A DNA stretch of 64,000 nt from Branchiostoma floridae (taxonomy: Eukaryota > Chordata > Leptocardii > Amphioxiformes > Branchiostomatidae), in the NCBI RefSeq assembly GCF_000003815.2, contig NC_049983.1, positions 22,402,063 through 22,466,062 on the forward strand. The letters run 5' to 3'. Below, in pieces: positions 24,401 to 31,912 of the stretch. Numbering within the stretch: the first letter of the stretch is position 1; every line of letters begins with the position of its first letter. The notes beneath the pieces were generated by a model. That model ran no database searches, had not been told where the DNA came from, and saw only the letters and a list, made by a program, of their open reading frames with translations. Both the position numbers and the translations under genes were made by a program.

Positions 24401-26637
24401 AGGTGGATGGGTCATCTGCATGGACTTCTGTGCAGGCTGCATGAGCGTGAAGATGATGAAAAAAGTCAACTAATTTCATTACAACATCGGAACATGGTGA
24501 TCAAGATGACAAGAAGCTAACAAGGTGGTCTTGTGCATGGTTAGGGTTGTTGACTGAGAGTTGTGGTCACCGTGCCGCATAGCGTAAGGTAGAGTGTTTG
24601 GCTCAAAGCACAGAGGTTCAAGCCCCCAGATATGCTGCTACATTGTGCCTTTAAGAATGGCATGCATTTCAGCTTCATTTTGGGATGGCCCTAAATTAAA
24701 TGGAAGTTCCCTGTTTGAGGAGAACCACACCTCAAGCACATAAAAGACCCCACCACAGCAGGTGAATGACAGTACAATCCAATGGAGCTTGTACATACAG
24801 TACATAACTATGTGCATTATGCCGTTTATGCACATAAACAAGCGAAAGATGCATAACAGTATGATTTTTAACGACTCTGAGGAAAAACTTACTCCTGGGT
24901 GATACAGTGATCCTGGCAGGTGGTGCCTCCTCTGGACTATCGTAGTTCATTGGCAGGGAGTAGACAGACACAAAGTAGCTTCCTCCAGGGAAGATGGGGA
25001 AGAACGTGTGGTTGTAGATGGTCTAGGAAGAGAGAAAGATCACCAGTCATCTTTAATTTGGTAAATTGGAACTTGGTGTATGACTTAATTGTAACATATT
25101 TGGTGAAATGGCCTTTATATAGAAAGGGGGTACTAGGGTAGATTGTTCATCTTGCATTCACAAGGTCGGGGCTCAGATTCTGATGGGATCACACAAAAAG
25201 AGTTGAAAAAATAGCTTTCTCTGCCTAGCACTCGGCCCAGGACATGTGTGGCCCAAAGGCTATAGAAATGTAGATGGACACTACCCCAGGCCTATACCCT
25301 GAAAAGTGTGGAAAGGATTTTGAATTAGAACATGTCAGAAATCTTTTACAGCATGTCAGAAATGTTTTTGTTTTGTTTTGACAACAACATAAAAAGTCAA
25401 AGCAGGAATATGTGGAAACCTTACCTCCCCATCTGCTTCATCTACTCCTTCAGGAATGATGAGCTGGTAACAGTCCTCAAAACCTGGCCTTAAAATGCTG
25501 GCCTGGAAACCTCGCAGGTCACGGAGTCCTGTTTGTATAAAAAATAAAACACACTCAAATTTTTCCAAAATTTGAAATATTAATTTCTTGGTTCTCATAT
25601 CATAAATAATTCAGACCTGAAGGATAAAGTTCAACATGAAAACAGAGTTGGAGGGCAAAGTCTGTACATTAACTAATAGTGCACACAGTTTCAGGGAGTT
25701 AGTTCAATCAAATACGAGTTTTCTGCCAAGCCCTCTGCATGTTTTCATTGTGTCCTCTTGCTGTTTTTGCTTCCAAATGTTTGATAACCAAGTAAATGGA
25801 TTGGTGTGGCCTTAAGAATATGTAGAAACATTATAAGGAAATAAGGGAATTGGAAAATAGTGGGAAAATGTCTAATACTAGTCCTTTTCTCTAGCACATT
25901 CTTACCTTGTGCTGCAGCTCTCCACCTGACAGTCACACCTTCACATTTCATGTCAACACTATTGACTGTGCAGTCGCCTGTGATTCTTTCCACTTCTCTG
26001 AGATTGATGGGGGAGGCTGGGACGTGGGTATAGTCCTGACCAGGAAATGGCCAGGGCTCACATGCTACAAAACGGTAAATACACATTCAGTACATCAGTA
26101 ACTGGTATGTAACAGCCTATTCAGAGAAAGAAATCAGCATGACCTTCACTGTTACATGTGTATCAAATGAAAATAACAATAGATTTGTAAAACGAAAATG
26201 AAAGTTTCAGCTATCTTTGATTCAATGGAAAGTTACTTTCAAAGTCTTAAAGTACAAAAATGTAGTAGTTACTGTTACTGTTGCATTTGTATCCATTAAA
26301 ATACTATCAAAATGACTTGTTAAGCAGCTAGACTAATGCTACACATATGAAGTGTTGTATCATTGTGATATCTCATTCCAAACTTAGAATTGTTACAGTA
26401 ACACAATAGCATTAATTTAGCATAGATTTAAGAAGAAATGCCCTTTTGGTCATGTGTTTGGTCCAAGCTTCTACTGGGAGAAGGGAGAGCCGAGTTTCCA
26501 TAAATAAAGGGTAATGATTTTATAGCTTATTAAGAAGTACATGATTGTACGCCAAACTTACCTCCTGACTGTGGATAGTCATCTGCATCTCTTCTGGTTC
26601 TTTCTGCAGCGCACTTTGCAAGACATGTCAAATCCCC
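11717..26637 (-). CDS. IL17RD: Interleukin-17 receptor D (Sef)-like receptor, 21 exons, signal-peptide exon not found
   Basis: Twenty-one exons with GT/AG boundaries join without a frame break into 1008 codons plus stop. Order: cysteine-bearing N-terminus (1-25), ectodomain of fibronectin III-like modules (about 26-477), Ser/Thr/Pro stalk (478-509), one transmembrane helix (about 510-531), juxtamembrane (532-572), SEFIR domain (about 573-732), and a tail rich in Asn, Pro and Gln. Family knowledge: IL-17 receptors signal by SEFIR-SEFIR contact with Act1-type adaptors, and IL17RD/Sef also dampens FGF-Ras-ERK signalling. Assignment to IL17RD rests on the SEFIR end (MSKFINVFF, DVPATLEIA, KLME) and, past SEFIR, a GRNLLSAI...EPDWFNK block (750-773) like the one that follows SEFIR in vertebrate IL17RD, plus an ESGCYSGES motif near the C-terminus. 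Oddity: the ectodomain is about 500 residues against about 270 in human. No methionine-plus-signal-peptide exon could be tied to residue 1, so the model is 5' incomplete. Confidence 0.92.
12836..12938 (-). CDS. IL17RD: IL17RD exon 20, end of SEFIR
   Basis: Encodes SMPALFCHIHGHPQFSMDGA through QVGSTES. The MPALFCHIHG helix corresponds to the final SEFIR helix. Acceptor TTACAG, donor CAG|GTATAC. Confidence 0.88.
13264..13403. mobile_element. 140-bp foldback MITE in IL17RD intron
   Basis: AGCAGTTACTCATTAAGCAA then CTGGATATG at the left is the inverse of CATATCCAGTTGCTTGAGTA then ACTGCT at the right, about 26-bp arms. Core GTCAGACGTTTCAACTGATA recurs at 11310-11396 and 39165-39245. Confidence 0.7.
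13613..13815 (-). CDS. IL17RD: IL17RD exon 19, SEFIR C-terminal part
   Basis: Encodes TKDEKACQLQEIEPC through MSKFINVFFPYS, DVPATLEIARTF and KLME (67 codons). The MSKFI-V-F-YS and DVP-LE motifs are the parts that point most strongly to IL17RD among IL-17 receptors. Confidence 0.94.
14386..14509 (-). CDS. IL17RD: IL17RD exon 18, SEFIR core
   Basis: Encodes VILDLHKAEDIFKKGPMDWL and ADYVIVICSVGTKFK. The V(I/A)LDL..., W(L/V)...I and VI(V/I)(C/V)CSxG(T/M)K signatures are characteristic of SEFIR domains. Confidence 0.94.
14515..14986. repeat. Insertion bounded by direct repeats in IL17RD intron
   Basis: ATATAGAAACCAACAGTTGT (14515) and ATATAGCAAACCAACAGTTG (14964) are near-identical direct repeats about 450 bp apart, bracketing a GC-richer block between SEFIR exons 17 and 18. 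Could be a target-site or local duplication. Confidence 0.5.
14621..14790 (-). pseudogene. Unidentified coding-like exon with stop, inside IL17RD intron
   Basis: After an AAATGCTAG acceptor the minus strand encodes GAGKRKTRKPQRYSDDDFLE then a Ser/Arg-rich stretch and RDIQDI-stop (about 55 residues). Basic start followed by acidic patch. If spliced into IL17RD it would end the protein inside SEFIR, so it probably belongs to an inserted gene fragment. Family not recognised. Confidence 0.35.
15240..15612 (+). mobile_element. LINE 3' end (CR1/L2-like), 5' truncated
   Basis: The plus strand reads FSKTFPGIPQATRSIAYRGP then NVWHVPTARHTYRSKSDLL, the YRGPxxWN-type C-terminus of a LINE reverse transcriptase, followed by stops and a 3' UTR ending GAATAAATAAAGGTTCAAAC. 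Similar tails occur at 12740-12800 and 46000-46078. Confidence 0.65.
15650..15768 (-). CDS. IL17RD: IL17RD exon 17, start of SEFIR domain
   Basis: Encodes SLPDIRPKTVLLLASYDCVE and LSFAAYLQRECHCQ. RPKxxLLxxSYD and the following helix (VLSFAAYLQ) are the SEFIR box-1 strand and first helix; CHCQ leads into the second strand in the next exon. Confidence 0.92.
16225..16317 (-). CDS. IL17RD: IL17RD exon 16, juxtamembrane cytoplasmic
   Basis: Encodes FRIRKLCSDTDNNNFQPAAG through RYFPSVNTLT. Basic residues next to the membrane fit the positive-inside rule. Phase 1 in and out. Confidence 0.8.
16400..16860 (+). repeat. Dispersed repeat family R1, copy 1
   Basis: Contains TATAAAGGAGGCCATATACA, CATCAGGGCACTCC, GATCCTGAAGAAGGCAACGG then TGGTCGTTGAAAA, and GAAGTTTAGCATTGTACAAT. 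The same blocks in the same order recur at 58790-59190, the last two at 27255-27430, and in reverse at 42355-42480. Probably the 3' end of a retroelement. Confidence 0.6.
17375..17551 (-). CDS. IL17RD: IL17RD exon 15, Ser/Thr/Pro stalk and transmembrane helix
   Basis: Encodes a Ser/Thr/Pro-rich stalk (QSTTPRSPPTSPSSTPAAV), then WKIG and the hydrophobic run AAAGGVAAAVALAIILLCCW (about residues 510-531), followed by basic KHPQR. This is the single membrane-spanning segment. The donor is AGC|GTATGT, slightly off consensus. Confidence 0.9.
17759..17813 (-). CDS. IL17RD: IL17RD exon 14, membrane-proximal linker
   Basis: Encodes MKAANMENAPEVVTTIEL (18 codons plus one base). Acceptor TGTAG, donor CTAG|GTAACA. 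Low-complexity, so identified mainly by frame and splice-phase continuity. Confidence 0.7.
18408..18605 (-). mobile_element. tRNA-derived SINE, minus strand
   Basis: Reverse complement starts AGTGTGGCATAATGGTTATG (box A-like) and has GGTCCTGGGTTTGATCCTCA (box B) about 45 bp later, then a SINE body. Lies in an IL17RD intron. Confidence 0.7.
18659..18748 (-). CDS. IL17RD: IL17RD exon 13, fourth module
   Basis: Encodes READEGFPWVTLDVPLESDV through WTSVYLK, 30 codons, phase 0. The ARWTSVYLK strand probably closes the membrane-proximal module. Confidence 0.8.
19051..19220 (-). CDS. IL17RD: IL17RD exon 12, fourth module
   Basis: Encodes FTPNITSWVVTANDDSYVIS through LHLCMPEETQAT (residues about 372-428). 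NIT sequon, three Cys (SCIQ, VCQT, LCMP). Acceptor TTTCAG, donor ACG|GTAGGT. Confidence 0.84.
19276..20342. mobile_element. Non-autonomous hAT-type transposon, 1067 bp
   Basis: Perfect 16-bp terminal inverted repeats (TAGTGGTGCGTACCGG and its complement), flanked by an 8-bp target duplication TTCCTGAC at 19268-19275 and 20343-20350. Sub-terminal copies of CCGGTTCAGGTCCGGA-like motifs at both ends. The interior shows no transposase. Inserted between IL17RD exons 11 and 12. Confidence 0.92.
20368..20528. mobile_element. 161-bp MITE (GCAATTAA family), copy 1
   Basis: Ends CAGTAGAAGCCCGTT and AACGGCTTCTACTG are inverted; the right flank is TA, the left flank CA (likely mutated TA). Interior repeats of ATTGCACA. 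Related elements at 55482-55656 and 63766-63866. Confidence 0.75.
20643..20703 (-). CDS. IL17RD: IL17RD exon 11, third module end
   Basis: Encodes VSDGRYADARNTTKAFKSMQ (20 codons plus one base) with an NTT sequon. Acceptor TAACAG, donor CAAG|GTAACA. Confidence 0.78.
20774..21280 (+). mobile_element. Long tRNA-derived SINE with 19-bp target duplication
   Basis: tRNA-like head 20782-20852: box A CGTGGCACGATCGGGAGCGC and box B GGTCCGGGGTTCAAATCCGC. Flanked by ACAATAGMCACAATATATT (20755-20773 and 21281-21299; one mismatch). About 507 bp with an unrelated body. Inserted upstream of IL17RD exon 11 in its intron. Confidence 0.85.
21829..21894 (-). CDS. IL17RD: IL17RD exon 10, third module
   Basis: Encodes HGAGGSVSHTFQLLPYHDYQ and VK, 22 codons, phase 0 at both ends. 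It has the same size and phase as exon 7 and a similar LLPYHDYQVKV strand, which supports an internal duplication of the ectodomain. Confidence 0.8.
22428..22561 (-). CDS. IL17RD: IL17RD exon 9, third FnIII-like module
   Basis: Encodes DWAPPVDSITITENMWNCSA through YRVCMDGDCVSVN (residues about 285-329). The APPVDSITI...NCSAAVSF pattern is a fresh A/B-strand start, implying a third module. NCS sequon and three Cys. Donor AAT|GTAAGT. Confidence 0.85.
22902..22953 (-). CDS. IL17RD: IL17RD exon 8, ectodomain
   Basis: Encodes VRGSAGRRTCPTVFEVS (17 codons plus one base). Acceptor ATAAG, donor CAG|GTAAGG. Ends the second module with one Cys. Confidence 0.78.
23328..23393 (-). CDS. IL17RD: IL17RD exon 7, second FnIII-like module end
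   Basis: Encodes PSDSQVVDVHYNELPPRKY and LFE, 22 codons, phase 0 at both ends. The LPPRKYLFEVR junction with exon 8 looks like the penultimate strand and turn of an FnIII module. Confidence 0.82.
24012..24232 (-). CDS. IL17RD: IL17RD exon 6, second FnIII-like module
   Basis: Encodes SWIPQNININVTGRTVDVNF through NDLPDGPYKPVAK (residues about 172-245). Contains an NVT sequon and three Cys in a CEES..CETW..NCD cluster. Donor AAG|GTACAA, phase 0. Confidence 0.88.
24392..24436 (-). CDS. IL17RD: IL17RD exon 5, short linker exon
   Basis: A 45-bp exon encoding CTEVHADDPSTCGP, a two-cysteine linker between the first and second ectodomain modules. Acceptor TGCAG, donor CAG|GTACGA. Its length and phases (2 in, 1 out) fit both neighbours exactly. 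Confidence 0.75.
24560..24770 (+). mobile_element. tRNA-derived SINE, second family
   Basis: Box B-like GAGGTTCAAGCCCCC, then TGTGCCTTTAAGAATGGCAT, CCTGTTTGAGGAGAACCACA and a ACATAAAAGACCCCACCACA tail. The same body occurs at 60210-60485. Confidence 0.65.
24893..25022 (-). CDS. IL17RD: IL17RD exon 4, ectodomain
   Basis: Encodes TIYNHTFFPIFPGGSYFVSV and a following SLPMNYDSPEEAPPAR (residues about 114-157). The GGSYFVSVYSLP strand is typical of the F/G region of an FnIII fold. One NHT N-glycosylation sequon. Donor A|GTAAGT, phase 1. Confidence 0.85.
25090..25310 (+). mobile_element. Degenerate SINE-like repeat
   Basis: Has a box B-like GTCGGGGCTCAGATTCTGAT and a GCCTAGCACTCGGCCCAGGA body. 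More decayed than the other SINEs; lies in an IL17RD intron. Confidence 0.4.
25425..25528 (-). CDS. IL17RD: IL17RD exon 3, ectodomain
   Basis: Encodes LRDLRGFQASI...FEDCYQLIIPEG (residues about 79-113), a beta-strand-rich part of the first ectodomain module. Acceptor AACAG, donor GAG|GTAAGG, ends in phase 0. Confidence 0.85.
25906..26064 (-). CDS. IL17RD: IL17RD exon 2, start of first FnIII-like module
   Basis: Encodes ACEPWPFPGQDY followed by a PASPINL stretch, typical of the opening strand of the first IL-17 receptor ectodomain module. Acceptor TTGTAG, donor CAAG|GTAAGA, ends in phase 1. Contains an N-terminal Cys and a Cys pair (DCTV, MKCEG). Confidence 0.85.
26562..26637 (-). CDS. IL17RD: IL17RD exon 1 of model (N-terminal, not the start)
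   Basis: Encodes GDLTCLAKC...DDYPQSG (25 codons plus one base) after a TTCCAG acceptor and before a GAG|GTAAGT donor. It opens in phase 0 with no methionine, so at least one upstream exon carrying the signal peptide must exist. Contains two Cys. Confidence 0.7.
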
Positions 26638-29600
26638 CTGGAACACAAAACATAAGATTAGAACTATAATCTGTACATACAGTTGTGGATTAGCATCCTT
26701 TCCTTTTTCAATCAATTATATATGTATATACATTATACAGTATATAATAAGCAGCTTATATGTGCATACTTGCATAATCCTGAAGCAGAACTGCATTGTG
26801 TAAGGATATTTAAAAAAGTCTACATGTATTTGCCAGCATGTCTTGTGACAAACAAATGGCATGTTTCCAAGTTTCTGGCCTTTTGCCAATTAAGCTCACT
26901 CAACATTGCATCAAAAATGTACTAAGTACATCACACTACATGTACTAGTCTAGTAAATGACATGTAGCAAATCTTTGCAAGGCTCACTTGTCTTTTGTCA
27001 GTGGTAACTCTTTGCCTAAATCTACTTTTTGCAAGGTTTGCTGACCATGACAAATGAACTGTGTCAGTATCTAGCCTTTCTTAAGGTTGGATGAGTCACA
27101 CAAGGAAGTAACGGAGGCCTGTTACATGTGTTAGCCTCTATCTGCCTGACCTCATTACTACAATGGCCTGTAGGCATAACACATAGTCTTACACCAACAA
27201 CATAATAGAGTGTGCATACCTCAAAGTTACACAAAAGTCAAGTGACCTATATAGTGAGGAGCTGTGTTACGTGCCTGTATACATGTATAACTCTCGCGAG
27301 TTTACGCTCTGAAGCGAGTAGTCATCAGTATTGGTCCTAAAGAAGGCGACAATGGTCATCGAAAATTTGAGTCGTGTGTACTTTTGCGTGTTGAAATAAA
27401 GTTTAGCATTGTACTATAATATATATATAATGGCATATTAACTGACACAGACGAGCTTCCATGACATAGAGAGGAGCATTCACGATGTACAAAGTTTAAC
27501 GTATAATGACAACAACAGACAACATTGTACAACAAAAACTAGTTCGTATACACTTGTTTTAAGAAGAAGGAAGAGGCATGTAAACAATAGTTATAGTGAT
27601 AGCATAGCTCCAGATGTTTTGTTTGTCTATCTGTTCCCCTGCTAGTATTCCATGTAATACTATTGAATCACTGCATTTAGCCCATATGGGCAAGAAGAAA
27701 TAAAGATCTCTTAGTTATAGACACAGTGCAACTTTACTCTTTGGTTCTTCTTCCTTCACTTCTCCTTCCTTAAATAATATCAATGCCAACTTCTCCCTGG
27801 CACTTTTCCAGTCTGTCACCAGGAAAACAGGAGGAAGTGGGAACTCCAGAAGCACATGTTTTCAACAGCTGATAACTGGAGCTGCAGCTGACTCAACAGA
27901 ACGCAGCAGGGGCTGACAGTTTCAATGGTTACAGACAATAACATCATCATGTTTTTTTTTTTAATCTGCATTATTAATACATGTGTATTAGTCAGACAAA
28001 ATAAGGGTAGCCTGTCACCCAAAATCATGGCCATGGCAGGTTCAAAACATGAGAAACACAAATGAGCTCTGCTCCGGTACCTAGGGAAGCTGTTAAGGGT
28101 CTCAAAATACTGTCACAATGCAGCTCACACGTACGCACACACGGGCGATCATGAGGAGGAACAGAAGAGAGAATGGAGTCTAACTGATAGTAATTGTTCA
28201 TTACTAATTCTTGCCCGAGGGCTAATTGCAGGTAACATGAAAGGGAACAAACAGTGTAGAACAATATATATCATCACAGTATGTGTCTACTCTAGACTAA
28301 AGGCTAGCTCTAAATTGTAACCTGTTTCAGTAATCAGGAAATGTAAAGGGGGTAGACCATGACTGTGTACATATATGTGGACAGGAGGTGGCATTTCTCC
28401 ATGTTGATTTAGATGTCTTGAACACTACATCATAACTAGTAACGTAAGGTTACCAGTTTACGGTCGATTTGTTAATAATGCTGTTTTATGGAAAGCCCGC
28501 AGGTCGGGAAGTGAAAAGCTGTCCTTAATTGGAAGACATCAAAGTCGGTCTGCGTCAAGTTCTGTGTGGCATCATATTTCTTCTGAGGATTTCTCGCCGT
28601 ACGAGCGTCTTTAATAAACAAGTCTGCAGCCAAGAATTCTTCCAGGGTGACCAATTTACAGTTGGGTGTTTTTCCATGAGGTTATTTTTCTAAAGGACAT
28701 ATATCTGATCATTTGTGATCCCCCACGTAGTTCACTGAGATAACACAATGGATAAATTGTTTACATATGGCCATGTCGCCACTTTGCATCGCCGCTAAAC
28801 GTTATCGGTAAGTCATCTTTGCCCCAACAGAACGCCACTCCGAGCGCCATGCTGTTCGACAACTCGCACAATGCTACTCATAACAAGAGTTCGTAGACCT
28901 CAGGCCTGCATGAAATGTATTGGGTTTCTGTAGACCTATTGTGTATTTTTGCCTTTTTGTCTGTGGTACGTGGTTGGAAAAATGAGCTTTTTACTGTGTT
29001 GGTTGTGCACCATGCAAAAGTCTGACTCTGAAATTCCATTTTCTGAATTTGTAAGTTTGGACAGGGATGAACATTACTTATTTTGGATTTCTTAAGTATG
29101 TAACCAACCACAGTACTTTGAAGTTGTTGAGACGCTACCTTTTTTTGTCTCAGATGGCCCATGCACATGTAGTTACTCTGTCACATGATATATACTAATA
29201 TCTTCCTATTTCAATGTACTGACCTAATGCAGCTGCTAAGTCTCCTTGGTTTGTGTTCTTCCAATGATATTCATTTCAGATTTATTTCTGGGGTGTTATT
29301 CACTTGACATCGGAATGTTACTCGCATAATTTGACCAATGATACTTTTATCTGTAGTTCCATAGACATTAGACAACATGAATAGTGGTAGCCCCCATGCA
29401 GCAGCAACAGTTAGTCCCCAGGGTGGTATGATATTTTCATTCAATCCATCCAACCCAAACCTAAATCTCCTGTAGTATGTAAGCCAAATTTAACAGCATA
29501 ATTTACTATGAAAAATGTCCTTGTCAATCCCATTTATAGATGGCAAGCTGCTGGCAATGGAAGCTTTAAATTTGAAAAGTTCAGAAGCTGTTGTAGTCAA

Positions 29601-30250
29601 AGCAAACACCCAGCAAACATCCCCACAAACCAATGAGCAGTTGCTTAGAAGGGGAATTTCATCATATATTTGCCGCGACAAAATGCAACAAACGATACTG
29701 AATTTAAAACAGAACAAAGCTAAGCCTCCACCACTTAACCCTGCCTGTACCATAGATTAAGCAGGCCCAAAAACCAAGCGAATATGACTAGCCCAAAACA
29801 ACAAATTACCTGTATACAGTATGGAAATGGCATTACCAAAGAAACAAAAAGAAACACAGGACAAATCATACACATACCTTTCTCTTATGCCCACACTCTA
29901 TACAGTTCTCCTCCACATTAGAAAATTGCATCTTCTTCTGTTTAAGTTCAAGTTCAACCATGATTGCCAACAGGGTAAAGGAACTTGTACCGGAACTTAA
30001 AACTCAGGACTATACAGCTCTAGAAACACCACAAAGAGTAATAAGCAAACTCCAATTATACCTGACCAACAGATATATAATCTGGCACACTCCCATCATC
30101 TGGCAAACTGTCAGTGCCACTAAGTAACCTGATACATTGAAGGTGGCCCAGGCCAGATGATGGTTCTACACCCAACCGTAATCTGTTTTTAAAACCAAGC
30201 AGATATTGGGAGGATGCCCCAACCACACTAAAACAGGGTCAACCTATACA
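26638..30250. other. Intergenic region upstream of the IL17RD model
   Basis: Must contain the missing IL17RD 5' exon(s) and promoter, or these lie further right. Weak minus-strand candidates: a signal-like MFYTVCSLSCYLQLALG at 28025-28264 (ends in the wrong splice phase) and a short exon-like frame at 29879-29962 with an AAG|GTATGT donor. A copy of repeat R1 lies at 27255-27430. Nothing else supportable. Confidence 0.4.
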
Positions 30251-30253
30251 GTA

Positions 30254-30860
30254 TCAAGTTCAAGCACTAGGAGGCCCAAAATCAAACCTGACCACCAGGA
30301 CACCACAAACAACTCACGTACCAAATGGCAACACAATGGCACCTTGCGTTCCGGAGATACAGCGCACGCCCCGTGCCCGCACAAAAGGTAACCTAAAATG
30401 TCAAGTTCAAGCACCAAGGGCGCCAAAATCAAAATTGAGCATTATTCAGCAACCGCCGACACATGTGCCAAATATCATCGCGCCAGCACCAGCCGTTCAG
30501 AAGATATAACTCCGGAAACACCCCTCCCGGACACAAAATTCGACCTGCCGGGTCAAGTTCAAACGCGACAAGGCCCAAAGTCAATCCTAGGCAACAGGCA
30601 ACAACCCCCCACCCATGCACCAAAAATCGTCGCAATCGCGCGTATCGTTCCGGACACACAGCGCCAAAAGTGCCCCAAAAACACCAAAAATGCCACCTTC
30701 AATGTCAAGGTCAAGCGCCAGGAGGCCCCAAATCACACCTGAGTGTCAGCCTACCACCCCCAACCCACGTACCAAAAATCGTCGTGCTCGCACCATCCGT
30801 TCACGAGATACAGCGCCCTACATCCCCGGCTACCGAAAAGTTTCCACCAGCATCAAAACC
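30254..30860. repeat. GC-rich tandem array, about 150-bp unit, four copies
   Basis: TCAAGTTCAAGC-type starts at 30254, 30401, 30553 and 30704 (spacing 147, 152, 151). Each unit carries GGCCCAAAATCAA-like, CGTACCAAA-ATCGTCG-like and GTTC-GGAGATACAGCGC-like blocks. Copies are diverged. Open frames through it reflect rare stops, not a recognised protein. Confidence 0.8.
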
Positions 30861-31029
30861 ATACCTGCATACATGCAGGTAATAATGGCAACGCATTTGG
30901 ATGTTGTTATCACCTGTATAGATAGGAACTGGCCTTGAAATGCGTTCAGTATACATGTGGCTTGCTCACGCCGTGCCCTCCCCACATAAATTAGCCCCAC
31001 CCTTGGCAAACCATCAGTACTGAAACTCT

Positions 31030-31325
31030 ACTGTTAAGTACTGATTGACTACTAACAGTAGAATTTTAGTAGATTTTCAGTAAATCGACTTCTACTGTCC
31101 TACTGAACCACTACTGACAAGTACTACGCCTATATCTACTGTTCTTTTACTGTCAGAACAGTACTAAAATTCTACTGTTCTACTACTTGCCATCTACTGA
31201 ATAGTTTGACCAATCAGATCACTACTGACATCTACTGTTCAACTACTGGCCATCTACTGAGTTATCGACCAATCAGATCACTACTGGACATCTACTGATA
31301 TCTTTTGACCAATCACAGTCTTTAA
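31030..31325. repeat. CTACTG-rich imperfect repeat
   Basis: Many close copies of CTACTG or CAGTAG, including inverted pairs such as ACAGTAGAATTTTAGTA and TACTAAAATTCTACTGT. Includes two GACCAATCAGATCACTACTG units. Confidence 0.65.
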
Positions 31326-31387
31326 ATTGTCAATCTGTGATTGGTCCATTTGTACTTCAGATCCAGGTATATCCGAAGACCGTGGAT

Positions 31388-31507
31388 TGATGAATTCCAC
31401 AGCTGTGATATTCATCACTTAGATGATGAATTCCACAGCTGTGAAAATGATGAATTCCACAGCTGTGATATTCATCACTTAGATGATGAATTCCACAGCT
31501 ATGGAAT
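31388..31507. repeat. Two 60-bp units with internal palindromes
   Basis: ATGATGAATTCCACAGCTGT followed by GATATTCATCACTTAG repeats with an exact 60-bp period (31388-31447, 31448-31507). CACAGCTGTG is a perfect palindrome. Confidence 0.8.
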
Positions 31508-31525
31508 TAATCAATAGTGCTGTGG

Positions 31526-31912
31526 GATTCATCGATCTACTGATGAATCCAACGCCACTTCCGCCCCTTATACTGGCGATCGGCCGTGAGATTCATCGAT
31601 CTACTGATGAACCCAACGCCACTTCCGTCCCTTATACTGGCGATCGGCCGTGAGATTCATCGATCTACTGATGAATCCAACGCCACTTCCGTCCCTAATA
31701 CTGGCGATCGGCCGTGGGATTCATCGATCTACTGATGAATCCAACGCCACTTCCGTCCCTAATACCGGCGATCGGCCGTGGGATTCATCGATCTACTGAT
31801 GAATCCAACGCCACTTCCGTCCCTTATACTGGCGATCGGCCGTGGGATTCATCGATCTACTGATGAATCCAACGTCCATTCTGTCACTAATACTATAAAG
31901 CCTTTGGTCGTC
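31526..31912. repeat. 64-bp satellite, about six copies
   Basis: GATTCATCGATCTACTGATG starts at 31526, 31590, 31654, 31718, 31782 and 31846, exactly 64 bp apart. Unit also holds CAACGCCACTTCCGTCCCT and GGCGATCGGCCGTG. GATTCATC and GATGAATC form a small hairpin in each unit. The last copy is diverged; a further diverged unit lies at 32680-32770. Confidence 0.92.

Noticed and set aside
30398-30882. Plus-strand Pro/Thr/Lys-rich protein gene in the GC-rich array
   Set aside because: Overlapping frames stay open in several phases across diverged repeat units, which points to low stop density, not selection for one frame.
31388-31912. CRISPR-like array
   Set aside because: Units are directly adjacent with no unique spacers, and the host is a eukaryote; this is satellite DNA.
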